Source: Diphasiastrum complanatum (taxonomy: Eukaryota > Streptophyta > Lycopodiopsida > Lycopodiales > Lycopodiaceae). From it: 64,000 nt of DNA. Position numbers and translations under genes: made by a program. Where the stretch lies: assembly GCA_029204225.1 (NCBI GenBank), contig CM055111.1:13804477-13868476 (forward strand), read 5' to 3'. The notes under the pieces were generated by a model, which was given only the letters and a program-made list of their open reading frames with translations, was not told the DNA's origin and did not search any database. The stretch's first letter is position 1, and each line of letters starts with the position of its first letter. Of the stretch, positions 21,141 to 30,422 are shown piece after piece.

Positions 21141-21529
21141 CTTATATGTATATATGTATATATATATATATATATAATAGCAAAAAAAAAAATAAGACCC
21201 CGGTGGCTGACGCGAAAAGGCCTTGTCCGGCCCGGCCGGGCCCTCATGTATTACATGATCTTTGAAAACAAGAGTGCCAAGATCCCAAGACACCAACTCC
21301 TCAAGAAGTGATACAATGTGTAAGCTTCACTAGCCTCAATGTTCAATAGAATCGAATAATTTTATTCATCACTGAAAGTACTGAATCACCGATCTGTCCA
21401 AATCAGTAATTTATCAACACTGAATTACTATCTGTTTGTACTTCAGGCATCGTGCAGCTACATCTTGTGGGCGAATTTTATATCAAGTCTCAAAGTATCG
21501 CTTTACTAAAATCACGATGTTGGTGATGA

Positions 21530-22198
21530 CTACGTTTTGCTGATCAGAGATCTAAGTCGCTGCACATCCTCGGCGCTTAGCTGCAGTGCCTTCTCTAATA
21601 CAGCGTCATTGATAGGTGGGTTGGAGGCAAAGAGCGCATCTGCTACATGCGAAGTGCCCTGATTCTGACTGTTGAAGGCAGAGAAAGCCAGAGCTTTGCA
21701 GTCACCGACGTTGAGCTGGAAATGCACGAGGCCTCTGGGGAAGATGAAGAGCTCCCCGGCATTGATCGTTTGCGCGAATAGTTTATTGTCCGGCGTGCTG
21801 GTGACGAAGCCCACAAGGAGCGTGCCTTGTGCGAGAAAGAGAATCTCAGCGGCACGGGGGTGAAAATGGGGAGCTTTGAGACCGTTTGGTGCGAAGTCGA
21901 TGCGAGCTGCGGAGATCCCCTGAGTGTTGAGACCTCTAAAGGTGAGGACGTTGGCTGGTGTGACTGCTACGCCGAGTGCGTTGGAGGTATTGCCGGGATT
22001 TTGCAGAACAGAAGATGCAAAGTCTGATGCTTGCACTTGCGCAGGATCTTTGCACGAAAATCCATTCACGTGGAGCTGTTGGCCCATCACACAGAAGTCC
22101 TGTAATGGATCTTCGTCAGCAGCTACGCTTCCCGGCTGCATGGCGGCCATCGCTATGAAAACCAGGATCGGTAACCTCGTCCAAAGCGATAGTGCCAT
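21530..22198 (-). CDS. Germin-like protein
   Basis: This is an intact, intronless 222-codon cupin gene on the minus strand. The start is taken at ATG 22198 because it opens a signal peptide (hydrophobic LPILVFIAMAAM, likely cleaved after about residue 26). An in-frame ATG 14 codons upstream would put an acidic stretch before it. Cys36 and Cys49 match the conserved germin disulfide pair (LQDFCV, VNGFSC). Germin box 1 is PHFHPRAAEI with metal ligands His111, His113 and Glu118. Box 2 is GELFIFPRGLVHFQLN with His159. NTS at 70-72 is a potential glycosylation site. Germins are secreted, oligomeric, Mn-binding apoplastic proteins with oxalate oxidase or superoxide dismutase activity in some members; which applies here cannot be read from sequence. 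The 5' flank is duplicated at 39.7-40.6 kb. Confidence 0.96.
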   Translation of the reverse strand: MALSLWTRLPILVFIAMAAMQPGSVAADEDPLQDFCVMGQQLHVNGFSCKDPAQVQASDFASSVLQNPGNTSNALGVAVTPANVLTFRGLNTQGISAARIDFAPNGLKAPHFHPRAAEILFLAQGTLLVGFVTSTPDNKLFAQTINAGELFIFPRGLVHFQLNVGDCKALAFSAFNSQNQGTSHVADALFASNPPINDAVLEKALQLSAEDVQRLRSLISKT

Positions 22199-22956
22199 GA
22201 TTTTGAATGCTTCTGCAGCAACCTCCTCCGAATACTTCAATGGATGTATCTCTCAAGCCACAAATTCAGTACTACCACGAGCCACACACAGAAGAAAATT
22301 AGAAAAGGCTTTACAAGACAGGGCAAGCAATTTAATGGAAGCGTGAACTCTGAGTGAATCAATGGTTTGCTGTCGTATCCTCCTCCTCCTCCTCCTCGCC
22401 ATTGATACTCCATGATGGCCGCCTAAGGTATCTCATTATGCAGCCGCCTCGATACCACCTAAGGTGCCTCCCCAGCAGAAGAGAATGGGAGAATGGTGTT
22501 GACTCCAAATGGTGTTGTCTATAGAACACAATGCATCTTGGTTTTCAAGGGGTGCTTTAACTTGGGACCAAAAGAAACTTTGGATGCCAAGCTAACCAAC
22601 TAATCTTATGCTAGGTTTTTCAAAAGAGAATGGTGGTGTCTCCCACAACACAGTTTGTGAGAACAAAAAATTTATGGCAACGTTTTTTTACACAGTTTGT
22701 GAGGACACAAAGTTCATGGCAACAAATTTTTACATGCACCTTCCGGTTGCCAGAAGGTACACAATTTTTTTTTTTCCTTTTTTTACATGCACCTTCCATT
22801 TGAAAGGTGCGTGTACACAAAATTTACAGCAAAACTAAACATTGAAAAAAAAAGTAACGGCAATGAATGCGGGACATTCCGCCCTTGGGCTATTGCCAGC
22901 CTCAACTGAAATGTCCTCCGTGGGGACCTTTCCCCCTATATATTGGACATACTTAA
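22180..22956 (-). promoter_or_regulatory. 5' flank of the germin-like gene, duplicated at 39.7 kb
   Basis: From the seventh codon outward, this segment matches 39715-40599 in the same orientation, with one indel of about 80 bp. Landmarks are a (CCT)n tract at 22380 (GAGGAGG on the gene strand) and a CCACCTAAGGTGCC palindrome-like word. Tandem TTTGTGAG-ACA-A-TTTATGGCAAC units lie at 22645-22735, and two hairpin-forming ACATGCACCTTCC...GAAGGT blocks at 22730-22810. A TATATA box (CCAATATATAGGGGG on the gene strand) lies near 22935. If that box is used, the 5' leader would be over 700 nt or spliced. Confidence 0.6.
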
Positions 22957-23287
22957 TTAGAAGACGACATTTTCTTGGATATCGCAATATATATTTCTCT
23001 TAAAATGTTCATGCAAGTTAGCGTACTTTCTATCATATTTGTGCTTAGAGGATGGTTGGGAATGTACAAGGTCATGAAAATGATCGAAATAAAACTATAT
23101 ATATAGTAATAATCTGAGAAAAATTATCAAGAAGAGATAGTAAATTATAACGATTTTCGTAAACTAGCTTATCAATATCAAAATGTGCAAAAAAAAAATA
23201 GTGAAAAAATACTCCAATTTCTCAGATGGAATGTCATTGGCATTCAAAAAATCCAGAAGTTTGTCGTCTGGGGACCTTGATGAACTG

Positions 23288-24680
23288 GTCATATTGAAGA
23301 TGATATCAGTTCAGCGCGCGTGAATGAATCCAATCGGGAATGCTTGAACAAGACGCGCATTAATTCGATTTTGAAGAGGCTGATATAGGTTCCAACGCGT
23401 GACAATGATAAACTTATGGTCGTAAGATGAAGGCGTGCGTCGATTCGATATTGCGTATCACAAAGGAGTTATGAAAAAAGAATTTTGAAATCTCATTGAG
23501 TCAGGTGGTTCCCATATTTATAGGCCTTTCATGATAATCACAACCATAAATTTGTCAAGAAATCAATAGAACTCTGGGGCCTATATTTGTCGACCAATCA
23601 AATAAACACAGCATTGTACTTGTGTCGGAATATAATAACTGGTCTATCATTAGCCTTTTCGAATCATCATTAGCCTAGACCCACCAATATTCTTAAAATA
23701 TCAAAGCATTAATGTTCATCGTAATCCATGCCTTGGAATTCCACACGTGTTTATGAGGGTAATAATTACGAACGACGAGGGTAATAATTACAGATGCTTT
23801 GCCTATTTAAGTGCAAACAAGACGATGAAAAAAATATTTCTAAGTTCTATATTCTTCATAGCTTTGGTCTTTATGGCCTTTACCTTGGCATGTTTGGTTT
23901 TGTTGCGACAAAGATCCTTTCTAATTATCTTTAAACAAATCCAAACATGCCAATGTAAAGGAAATAGAGACCAAAGCTATGAAGAATACAAGACCTGAAC
24001 AAACGATATCGGTTCAGCGCGCGAGGCTTAATGCACTGGAAGACACTTCAACAAGGGCACGCGCTGATCCAATATCGCGGTACCGCAAATTTGATATCGG
24101 TTCAACGAGCCCCATATCAGAATGATCACTTCTCATACTGGTGGTGTGCGTCGATTCACTATCGTATCTGAAAAAGGACCTCAAAATGATGAAAATAGGA
24201 TCTCAAAATTTTTCTGATATTTATGGCCTATCCTAGTCAATCATAGCCATACATTTGTCAAGAAATGAATTGTAGTCTGGGGCCCTTTAATGTCCTCTAA
24301 TCATTGTACCTGTGCCATACTAGTCTATAATTATTGTCCATAATTAGCCTTTTCATTTAATCATTAGTGATGACCCATGACCGTATTCTGTGCTTCAATA
24401 TTCACGAGGGCAATCATTTCGGATTTTTGCCCTATATAAACACAAGCTCGATGGTTAAGAAATTTTACTTTTAGCATCAGCATCAGACCAGCACAAATTA
24501 GATGAGACATTGGTTCAGCGCGTGACCCAATCAAGATAGTTATGTTGCACAATCCCGTGCGCCCATTCGCTATCGCATACTTTCAGACTTTTTTGTCTGA
24601 TATCGGTTCGGCTCGCTTGATCTACTTTTTGCAACTGAGGACCTTTATACGCGCGCACTGATCCGATATTGTGTCTTCCA
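23288..24680. repeat. Three tandem promoter-like modules with alternating GATATCGGTTCAGCGCGC words
   Basis: Module A starts at 23288, B at 24000 and C at 24500. Each has four words in alternating orientation. The forward form is GATATCGGTTCAGCGCGCG (23293, 23383, 24005, 24094, 24509, 24598). The reverse form is of the type GCGCGCACTGATCCGATATTG (23353, 23435, 24058, 24147, 24555, 24648). In A and B the words are followed by alignable blocks (GTCAAGAAAT, CTGGGGCC, CATTAGCC, GAGGG-AAT-ATT) and a TATA-like box (CTATTTAAG at 23803, CTATATAAA at 24431). Module C has only the word part and runs straight into the histone-like ATG. The arrangement suggests amplified cis-regulatory DNA or a tandem remnant of a transposon end. 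Confidence 0.7.
23851..23987 (+). ncRNA. Long hairpin downstream of a TATA-like box (MIR-like candidate)
   Basis: Arms 23851-23897 and 23941-23987 are complementary at 43 of 47 positions, one of the others being a possible G:U pair, around a 43-nt loop. The stem can extend by about six more pairs into the loop. CTATTTAAG at 23803 lies about 48 bp upstream. That spacing would put a transcription start just before the stem, a layout typical of plant MIRNA precursors or young inverted-duplication loci. A 57-codon frame starting at ATG 23825 crosses the stem (MKKIFLSSIFFIALVFMAF) and is probably incidental. No mature small RNA can be named. Confidence 0.5.
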
Positions 24681-25151
24681 ATGGCCCGCACGAAGCAAAC
24701 TGCACGGATTCATCCTGGAGGTGTCCCAATGCAAGGAGGCCGCCATGGAAGTCCACCACTGCCTCGTCCACAACCACCTCCTACTAGGCATAGGGGAAGA
24801 CCACGAGACCCGCCATGGCTGAAAGATATCCGAAAGCTACAAAAGACAAACAATCTTTTGATTCCAAAAGCTCACATACAAAGATCAATCAGGTAGGTAA
24901 CAAGAAGTCTCTCAACAGATGTGAGAGGGACAGACACAACAAATGAAGCTCTGCACACAGCCTATGAGGATTTTCAAAATTGTGTTATTGCAGCTGTTTA
25001 TACTAAGCGGGTGACTATCATGCTGAAGGATTTCAATATTGTGTACAGGCTATGGAACACATATGACAAATTTGCTGAGTACTTTAGACCAGCTCCATTC
25101 TCTCCTCCAAAACCCACTGTAGAAAAAAAAAATGAAAGCAATTTCAACTGA
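24681..25151 (+). pseudogene. Divergent histone H3 / CENH3-like frame with one in-frame TAG
   Basis: The frame begins with MARTKQTAR, identical to the canonical H3 tail, but continues IHPGG, so Lys9 and Ser10 are lost while Lys4 stays. A short proline/arginine-rich tail follows (to about residue 45). Then comes DIRKLQKTNNLLIPKAHIQR (49-68), matching the alphaN/alpha1 region; the TNNLLIPKA form is closer to plant CENH3 than to H3. Codon 72 is TAG (24894-24896). The same frame resumes with NEALHTAYEDF and KRVTIMLKDFNIVYRL (89-124), matching alpha2, loop 2 and alpha3, and ends at residue 156 after an added C-terminal extension. About five residues are missing between alpha1 and alpha2 relative to H3. 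A GTAGGT donor overlaps the TAG, but the only nearby acceptor gives a 26-nt intron and breaks frame. It is probably a disabled copy, or one needing readthrough. Confidence 0.65.
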
Positions 25152-25475
25152 CCTGACTTGTATTTCGGGTACAGAGCGGGGGTGTCTCAAAAAAGAGGAG
25201 GTCTCTCGGCAGTCCTCAGAAAGCTAGAGAATTTTCAAAGCATGATACTTCTTCACCTAAATCTCCTCCAAGGTCCCCTTCTTCTTCTCCTCCAGTATCT
25301 CCTCCTAAATCTCAATCTCCTTCTAAATCTCAGTCTCCTCCTAAATCACAGTCTCCTTCTAAATCGCAGTCTCCTCCTAAACTCAGTCTCCTTCTCCTTC
25401 TCCTAAAGATTCCTCTTCTCTTAAATCTCCTTCTTATATTCCTAAAGATTCCTCTCCTCCTAAAACTCCCATATT
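25152..25475 (+). pseudogene. SP/K-rich tract following the histone-like frame
   Basis: In one plus-strand frame from about 25174 the sequence reads VSKKRRSLGSPQKAREFSKH. It then becomes a serine-proline-lysine array (SPKSPPRSPS, KSQSPSKSQSPPK repeated) until a 1-bp shift near 25380, after which SSSLKSPSYIPKDSSPPK continues. S-P-K/P-K units resemble the minor-groove-binding SPKK motifs of some linker and sperm histones, but also ordinary low-complexity linkers. An acceptor-like GGGTACAG lies at 25173. Whether it is joined to the histone-like or to the downstream frame is unknown. Confidence 0.4.
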
Positions 25476-26350
25476 GTGTTCCCCCCTCCAGCATCAGGTG
25501 AAGAGTTAGACAATTTTGTAAATTTAATGATTGAGACATATGGAGTAGTGCATCTACGTGTGATGGATATAGGTAGGAGCACTACTTCAAAAGCTGTGAC
25601 CTATTTATATGGAGTCCATGGCATCAAAGGAGCTAGCTCTCGGCCTACCAAAATCATTCAAGAAGTGTGGCAAGGTGTGCCAAGACAATTACCTCCTGAA
25701 TCCCAATGCATACCGAACAAGGAGCACCTCATCTCCCAAGAGTTCGCACAAAAATATCCACCCAAGGAGCGCGACGATTACATCTTGCCAAACCTTGACC
25801 AATGCAAGACTCACAAGGAAGCCGTAAAGCTCTTGGATCCACAACTTGTCTGGCCCCATCAACTCTTCTTTCAAAGCAAAACATCCATGGAACGGTATCT
25901 TGATGCACCGGCATATACGCGCATCAATCCATACTATTACCCGGTGGCGCATAGAGAACCATTTCCTACCAAGAAGCTGAAAAATAAGATCTATTGGCCC
26001 AAGCTTATAGGTGTAAACATAGACAATCCATCAGATGATATGACTACCAATTGTCGTGTATTTCACCAAAAATACCATGGCAACCCGGATTGCGATTTGT
26101 AATATTTTGCGGATAACTGCAGCCTGGTAGCCTTCTTGGCTAGACTAAACGGATTTGGAATAGGGGACTCCCACCAATTGCCTTCGATATCAACAAGCCC
26201 TTGTAGACTGAAACGAATCACATCAATGTTGCGCGTCTTTATTACCGAGCAGCCCTCACTTTGGCATTGCACGTCGATATGGTGGAGCTATGGAAAATCC
26301 ATGGATTCCTACAAGGCATGCTCCAATATTACAAACAACTGCCCTTCCTC
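25476..26350 (+). pseudogene. Unassigned retroelement frame sharing the 3' domain of the gypsy element
   Basis: The open frame to 26102 starts near a PPPASGEELDNFVNLMIE stretch and continues with YLYGVHGIKGASSRPTKIIQ, HKEAVKLLDPQLVWPHQLFF and KTSMERYLDAPAY. A stop at 26100 and frameshifts follow, then LPPIAFDINK, NHINVARLYYRAA and MLQYYKQLPFLNK to about 26350. The second half parallels the frame at 5037-5655 (-): VWPHQLFF/LKYNVIFY, IDN/VDN, LPPIAFDINK/LPSIFFDPNK, VARLYYRAA/VARVYYRAA. The domain is not one I know. A polypurine tract and LTR follow, so this is the 3' part of an LTR element. Confidence 0.55.
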
Positions 26351-26483
26351 AATAAATTACGCTAATAGATGATGGAAGATATCGACAACAAAATTTACCA
26401 ATCTTGACAACAACAATCTCACCTCCAAGAAGCTCAAAAAATCCAGGACGAAAAAGCTTCGATTGGTGTGGGACCACCAATCC

Positions 26484-26500
26484 AATAAGAAGGGGGGTAA
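26484..26500 (+). other. Polypurine tract
   Basis: AATAAGAAGGGGGGTAA lies directly before TGTTAGCAAC, the likely LTR start. This marks the end of a plus-strand LTR element interior. Confidence 0.65.
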
Positions 26501-27581
26501 TGTTAGCAACTATGCAAACATAGAAAAAATATAAAAAGAGAAATAAAACTCCGTGGCATGTGTTTTGTAAGACCACGTATGAGTATTTGTCAATAAACTT
26601 CCACCATGGCATGTGTTTTGTAGGTCCATGGGTAGAAGCTTAAAATAATATAATAACTTTAAACTTAAAATTAGAACTTAGACTTAAGAAACCTAAGCTT
26701 AGAAATATTTGTCTTAAGTTACCTTAAGTAAGAAACTTTTGAAGTTCTAAGTCCTAAGTTAGAAGTTCTAGAATGGCTAGTTTTAAATTCATCTCATAAG
26801 CTAGTGGATACTTATGGAAGACCCTTCTTGCTATAAAAGGAGAGGTATTTGCCATGTACACAACACTTTTGAGATTATGCTAAATTGCTCTCTCTTGAGA
26901 TTATCTTGCTATTTCACTTGTGTTGCATTGGATGGTGCATATCTTGAGGGAAGGTGCTCGGGCCTCCTCTTGCCTCCTTTCATTGGTTTTTATTGTGGCA
27001 TGCTTTTGATTGTTTATTGCTTAGTATTAGCCGCAATCTCCTTCATTTCCTTTTGGGTGTTAGACTAGAATTAGCTTAGCCAACTTGCTAGTTGGGTACT
27101 GCCTTAGCAAGGTTTTAATTAGTTGTATTCACGTTTTCGAGCACCAGTTGGGAAGCCTTGGTGCTTCCTTCTGTTCTTGTTTGTTATTTCCATTTGAAGC
27201 TTTGGTAGGTTCTTAAAAAGTGGATGATCCTCTCTACACTATACTACACCCATGAGTAGATCTAGCCATCGAGTAGACTAGAAATACTTCCAACAATCTC
27301 TTATGGTTTTCTCATGATATCTTGAGTTTCTATGTGTAGAATGCTGATTTTCTTGTTGATCTAACTTTCACATGTGTGGAGTACTGTATTGTACTTCTAT
27401 TGTATGGACAGGGACAATACTAAGTCATATCTAAGTGGTTATGATCAAATCTTGATGCATTTCTAAATGCTAGCATGCATAAAGTAGTGATTTCTATGTT
27501 GTTGACGAATCTAGATGTGTGATCCAAATTGGCTAAAGATCATTGATGAACTAATAGTGTTTTGATCTCTGATTTTTCACA
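26501..27581 (+). repeat. LTR-like segment between a polypurine tract and a primer site
   Basis: The segment starts TGTTAGCAAC and ends TTTTTCACA, with a TATAAAAGG box at about 26831 and U5-like pyrimidine-rich sequence afterwards. On its left lies a polypurine tract and on its right the copia primer site TGGTATCAGAGC. It could be a single 1.08-kb LTR of the copia element with a chance purine tract. Alternatively, two LTRs of different elements meet inside it, with CTTCCAACA at about 27294 as a possible internal end. The repeated TTAAG/CTTAA words at 26640-26770 are low-complexity. Confidence 0.5.
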
Positions 27582-27596
27582 TGGTATCAGAGCAGG
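27582..27596 (+). other. Primer-binding site, initiator tRNA-Met type
   Basis: TGGTATCAGAGCAGG is the standard Ty1/copia primer site of plants. It sits immediately after the LTR-like segment and 590 bp before the gag ATG. Confidence 0.9.
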
Positions 27597-28170
27597 TTGC
27601 AGGCCAAATTTTGTGATCATACCAAATCTAGAAGTGGATTTGAGAGCGCCATAAATTCTATAAGGATTTGGAGGTGTTGTTGGCATTTTCAACTATAGAG
27701 ATTGGATCTTTGTGATCTAAAAGTCATTTTAGGTCAAACCACTAGTAGATGGCCAATTTTTGAAACCACCCATTGGAATGTGGAGAAAAAAATTGCTCAT
27801 GGTAGAGGATGATACATTCTAATAGACGATATATCAAGATTCTAGCTTTTGCATGTAGATTTTACTTAATTCAATATTTTGCATTTTTTATGAAACCCTA
27901 AATTTGATAGGATCTCTTGATTTTCAGGTTGCTAAAATTTTCAAGAGTGTGTTTCAATCTTAGGTGTTGGTAAAAGTTCATCATATTGTGTTTAGATCTA
28001 TTGTGATTAAAAAATCAATATTCTAGCTGCGAGGAGTTGCTAGAAGAGAGAAAAGGAGAGGCTAGAGTGTTTCCAAATCTTTGTGATTTTTTCTTAAGTT
28101 TCATTTGTTGATTTTTAAGAGAGTTCTAAGTGCATTGGAACAGGTCAAAAGAATATCAAATCATTGCAAC

Positions 28171-29880
28171 ATGGCAACCACAAGTAGCTTCATGTTGGAA
28201 GGCAATGATAGGCTTACCTCAATTAGTTATTCTACTTGGAAGGTGAGGATGGAGTCCTTATTGCAGATGAATGAGTTGATGGAAAATGTTGCAGGTGTGC
28301 AGGATAGACCTTTGGCACCTCAAGATCAATTGAGGTATGATAAGAGAGCTAAGAAAGCTCTACACATCATCAAGATGAATGTGAGTAATGAACTTCTCAA
28401 GGAAGTTGGTAAGTGCACAATATCAAAAGAGGCTTGGAATACTTTAAAGAAGTTTTATTAATCTAAGTCTAAATCTAGAGTTCTAACTATAAGGAGACAA
28501 AGCTTTTTTTGTATGCAAAAGAAGGATGAAAGTGCTCATGCTTTTGTTTCGAGGGTTAAAGCATTCAATGATGAGCAAGCATGTATTGATGGCATATCAT
28601 GAGGAGTATTACTCATCTTTGATGGCATTTGAAGGTGACAAGAAGGTGATCTACATGGCCAATGGTGGTGATCCACATGGCCAATGGTGGTGAGCGTGCA
28701 ATCAAAGGGATTGGCACAATTCCTATTTCGCTTTCTACTAATAAGAATGTGAATTTGAGAGATGTTTCCATTACTAATAACTTTCTTAGTGTGATTCAAT
28801 TACTTGATAAGGGATTCAACTAAAAATCTTGTTGGGTCTATCTACTAAAGAGCAAAGATGAGGTGTTTGATGTCTTTGTCAAGTTCAAGATTGCAAGGGA
28901 GGTTGAATTCTCTACAAAGATCAAGTGCTTGAGGAGTGGTGGTGAATATATTTCTACCAGGTTCAAGGCTTTTTGAGATGAGCATGGGATCAAGAGGGAG
29001 TACACAAGTCTGAGGACACCACAACAAAATGGAGTGGCCGAGAGGAAGAATAGAAGTTTGTGTGAAGGTGCCAAAGCCATGAGGTTAGGTGCTAATCTTC
29101 CTAAATCTTTTTGGGATCAAGCTTTGTTGTGTGCTAATATTCTATGCAATAAGTGGCCGAGTGCAATATTGGATGGAAAACTCCCTTTTGAGGTATGAAG
29201 GCCCGACTGTCAACTTTTTTAAAAAATTTGGATGTATTTGCTATATCAACATCATTCTTGATGATTGATCTGTCTTCAAAAAAAGGTGTCTTTTTTCGGT
29301 ATAGTCAGGTAATCAAGGCTTACAAAGTTTACATTACTTCAACAAAGAAAGTAGTCATTGGAAGAGATATCATTTTTTATAAAGGAAATTTTTCAAAATC
29401 TTCTTCAAGTGGTGGTGTGGACATTGGATCTAACATTCTTGATGTTCATGATGAGATCGATGCTACTTTGGATGTTGATGTTGAAGGGCCTACTTCAAAT
29501 GCCAAGGAGGACATCAAGAGAAAGGCAACAACCTTTGAGGCTCACTTATGATGAAAAAGGTGAGCAAGCTGTTGGTAATACAAGCTATGCTTTCTTAACC
29601 TCCTTTGATGAACCTACATGTGTAGATGAAGCAAGGAACAAAGAGGAGTGGATCCAAGCAATGGATCTTGAGTATCAAGCTCTTATGAAGAATGAAACAT
29701 GAAGATTGGTGGAACTTTCAAAGGACAAGAAGGCTATTGGATGGAAATGGATCTTCAAAGTGAGGACAAACCAAGATGGATCAATCAACAAGTACAAGGC
29801 AAGGTTAGTAGCAAAAGGATATGCACAAGAGTATGGAATTGACTATGATGAGACCTTTGCACTCGTGGCAAGATGGTGAG
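28171..29880 (+). pseudogene. Ty1/copia polyprotein, internally deleted and 3' truncated
   Basis: Gag starts at ATG 28171 (MATTSSFMLEGNDRLTSISY, WKVRMESLLQMNE) and has a stop at 28459. The same frame then runs on (RVLTIRRQSFFCMQKKDESA). Protease is missing. The integrase core appears at 28890-29190 with EHGIKREYTSLRTPQQNG and VAERKNR. The integrase C-terminus and linker follow (GVFFRYSQVIKAYKVYI, 29285-29550), then the N-terminal RT region ([47 protein letters not shown]). It ends at 29880 before the YVDD active site. RNase H and the 3' LTR are absent. The piece is contiguous with the primer site and LTR at 26.5-27.6 kb. Confidence 0.85.
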
Positions 29881-29907
29881 CATTAGAGTAAGGCATCATA
29901 AAGTTTT

Positions 29908-30117
29908 AACTATGTCGCATTTGCACAAAAGCTAGTTGGACTAAGAAAGAAACTAGATCAATCAAGTATGAAGAGCATTTTTAGGGGATAATATCTCAAA
30001 AAGCGAAGGTTATAAATCATATGACACTGCTAATTTGGTTGTTAGGAGCAGCGATGTTTTCTTCTTAGAAGATTTATTTCAATCTCTTGAAGACAAAGAA
30101 CAAATTCAAGAAGTTTA
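29908..30117 (+). pseudogene. Copia integrase C-terminal fragment
   Basis: Frames joined over one shift read FNYVAFAQKLVGLRKKLDQS, MKSIFRGY, then GYKSYDTANLVVRSSDVFFL and EDLFQSLED, ending at a TAA. This is the copia integrase tail and linker, the domain just passed at 29.2-29.5 kb. It therefore belongs to a different copia copy joined at about 29890. Confidence 0.7.
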
Positions 30118-30230
30118 ACACATGCAGTCTAAGTACGGTGTAAGTAAAGTTCATCTGGAATTTTCAGAAGGATATTGGATGTCACAGATATCTCATCAAA
30201 TCGTAACAACAGTTCCGCACAAAATTGGGA

Positions 30231-30422
30231 TTAAAATATGTTGTGGTGCTGTTTGTTTGGCCTTAATTCCAAGCTCATCACAATGTCCCACAGCTCTCTT
30301 TCTATGAAAATGCTCTTCATTTTGAATTTCCATATGCTATAGTTGGAAACGTCATCCAGCTTGCTAGCTTTGCCCAAAACTACTTCACTCATGTTTGCCA
30401 TCTCGAAACATCCCAAAAACAC
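30231..30422 (-). pseudogene. Copia gag N-terminal fragment
   Basis: The minus-strand frame reads ASKLDDVSNYSIWKFKMKSI and FIERELWDIV, the usual start of plant copia gag (UBN2-type). It stops after about 63 codons. The minus-strand primer site and LTR at 31.6 kb lie 1.2 kb upstream and probably belong to the same element. Confidence 0.7.

Noticed and set aside
21672..22346. Several plus-strand open frames opposite the germin-like gene
   Set aside because: They are mirror frames of the intact minus-strand cupin gene and show no family motif of their own.
23825..23998. 57-codon frame with a hydrophobic start (MKKIFLSSIFFIALVF)
   Set aside because: It spans both arms of the hairpin, so its sequence is dictated by the inverted repeat; no homologue or conserved peptide is recognised.
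24892..24917. Intron removing the TAG in the histone-like frame (GTAGGT...CAACAG)
   Set aside because: Only 26 nt, below the usual plant minimum, and its removal shifts the frame away from the H3-like alpha2/alpha3 region.
26640..26770. Regulatory array of TTAAG/CTTAA words
   Set aside because: AT-rich low complexity within an LTR; spacing is irregular and the words are short enough to arise by drift.
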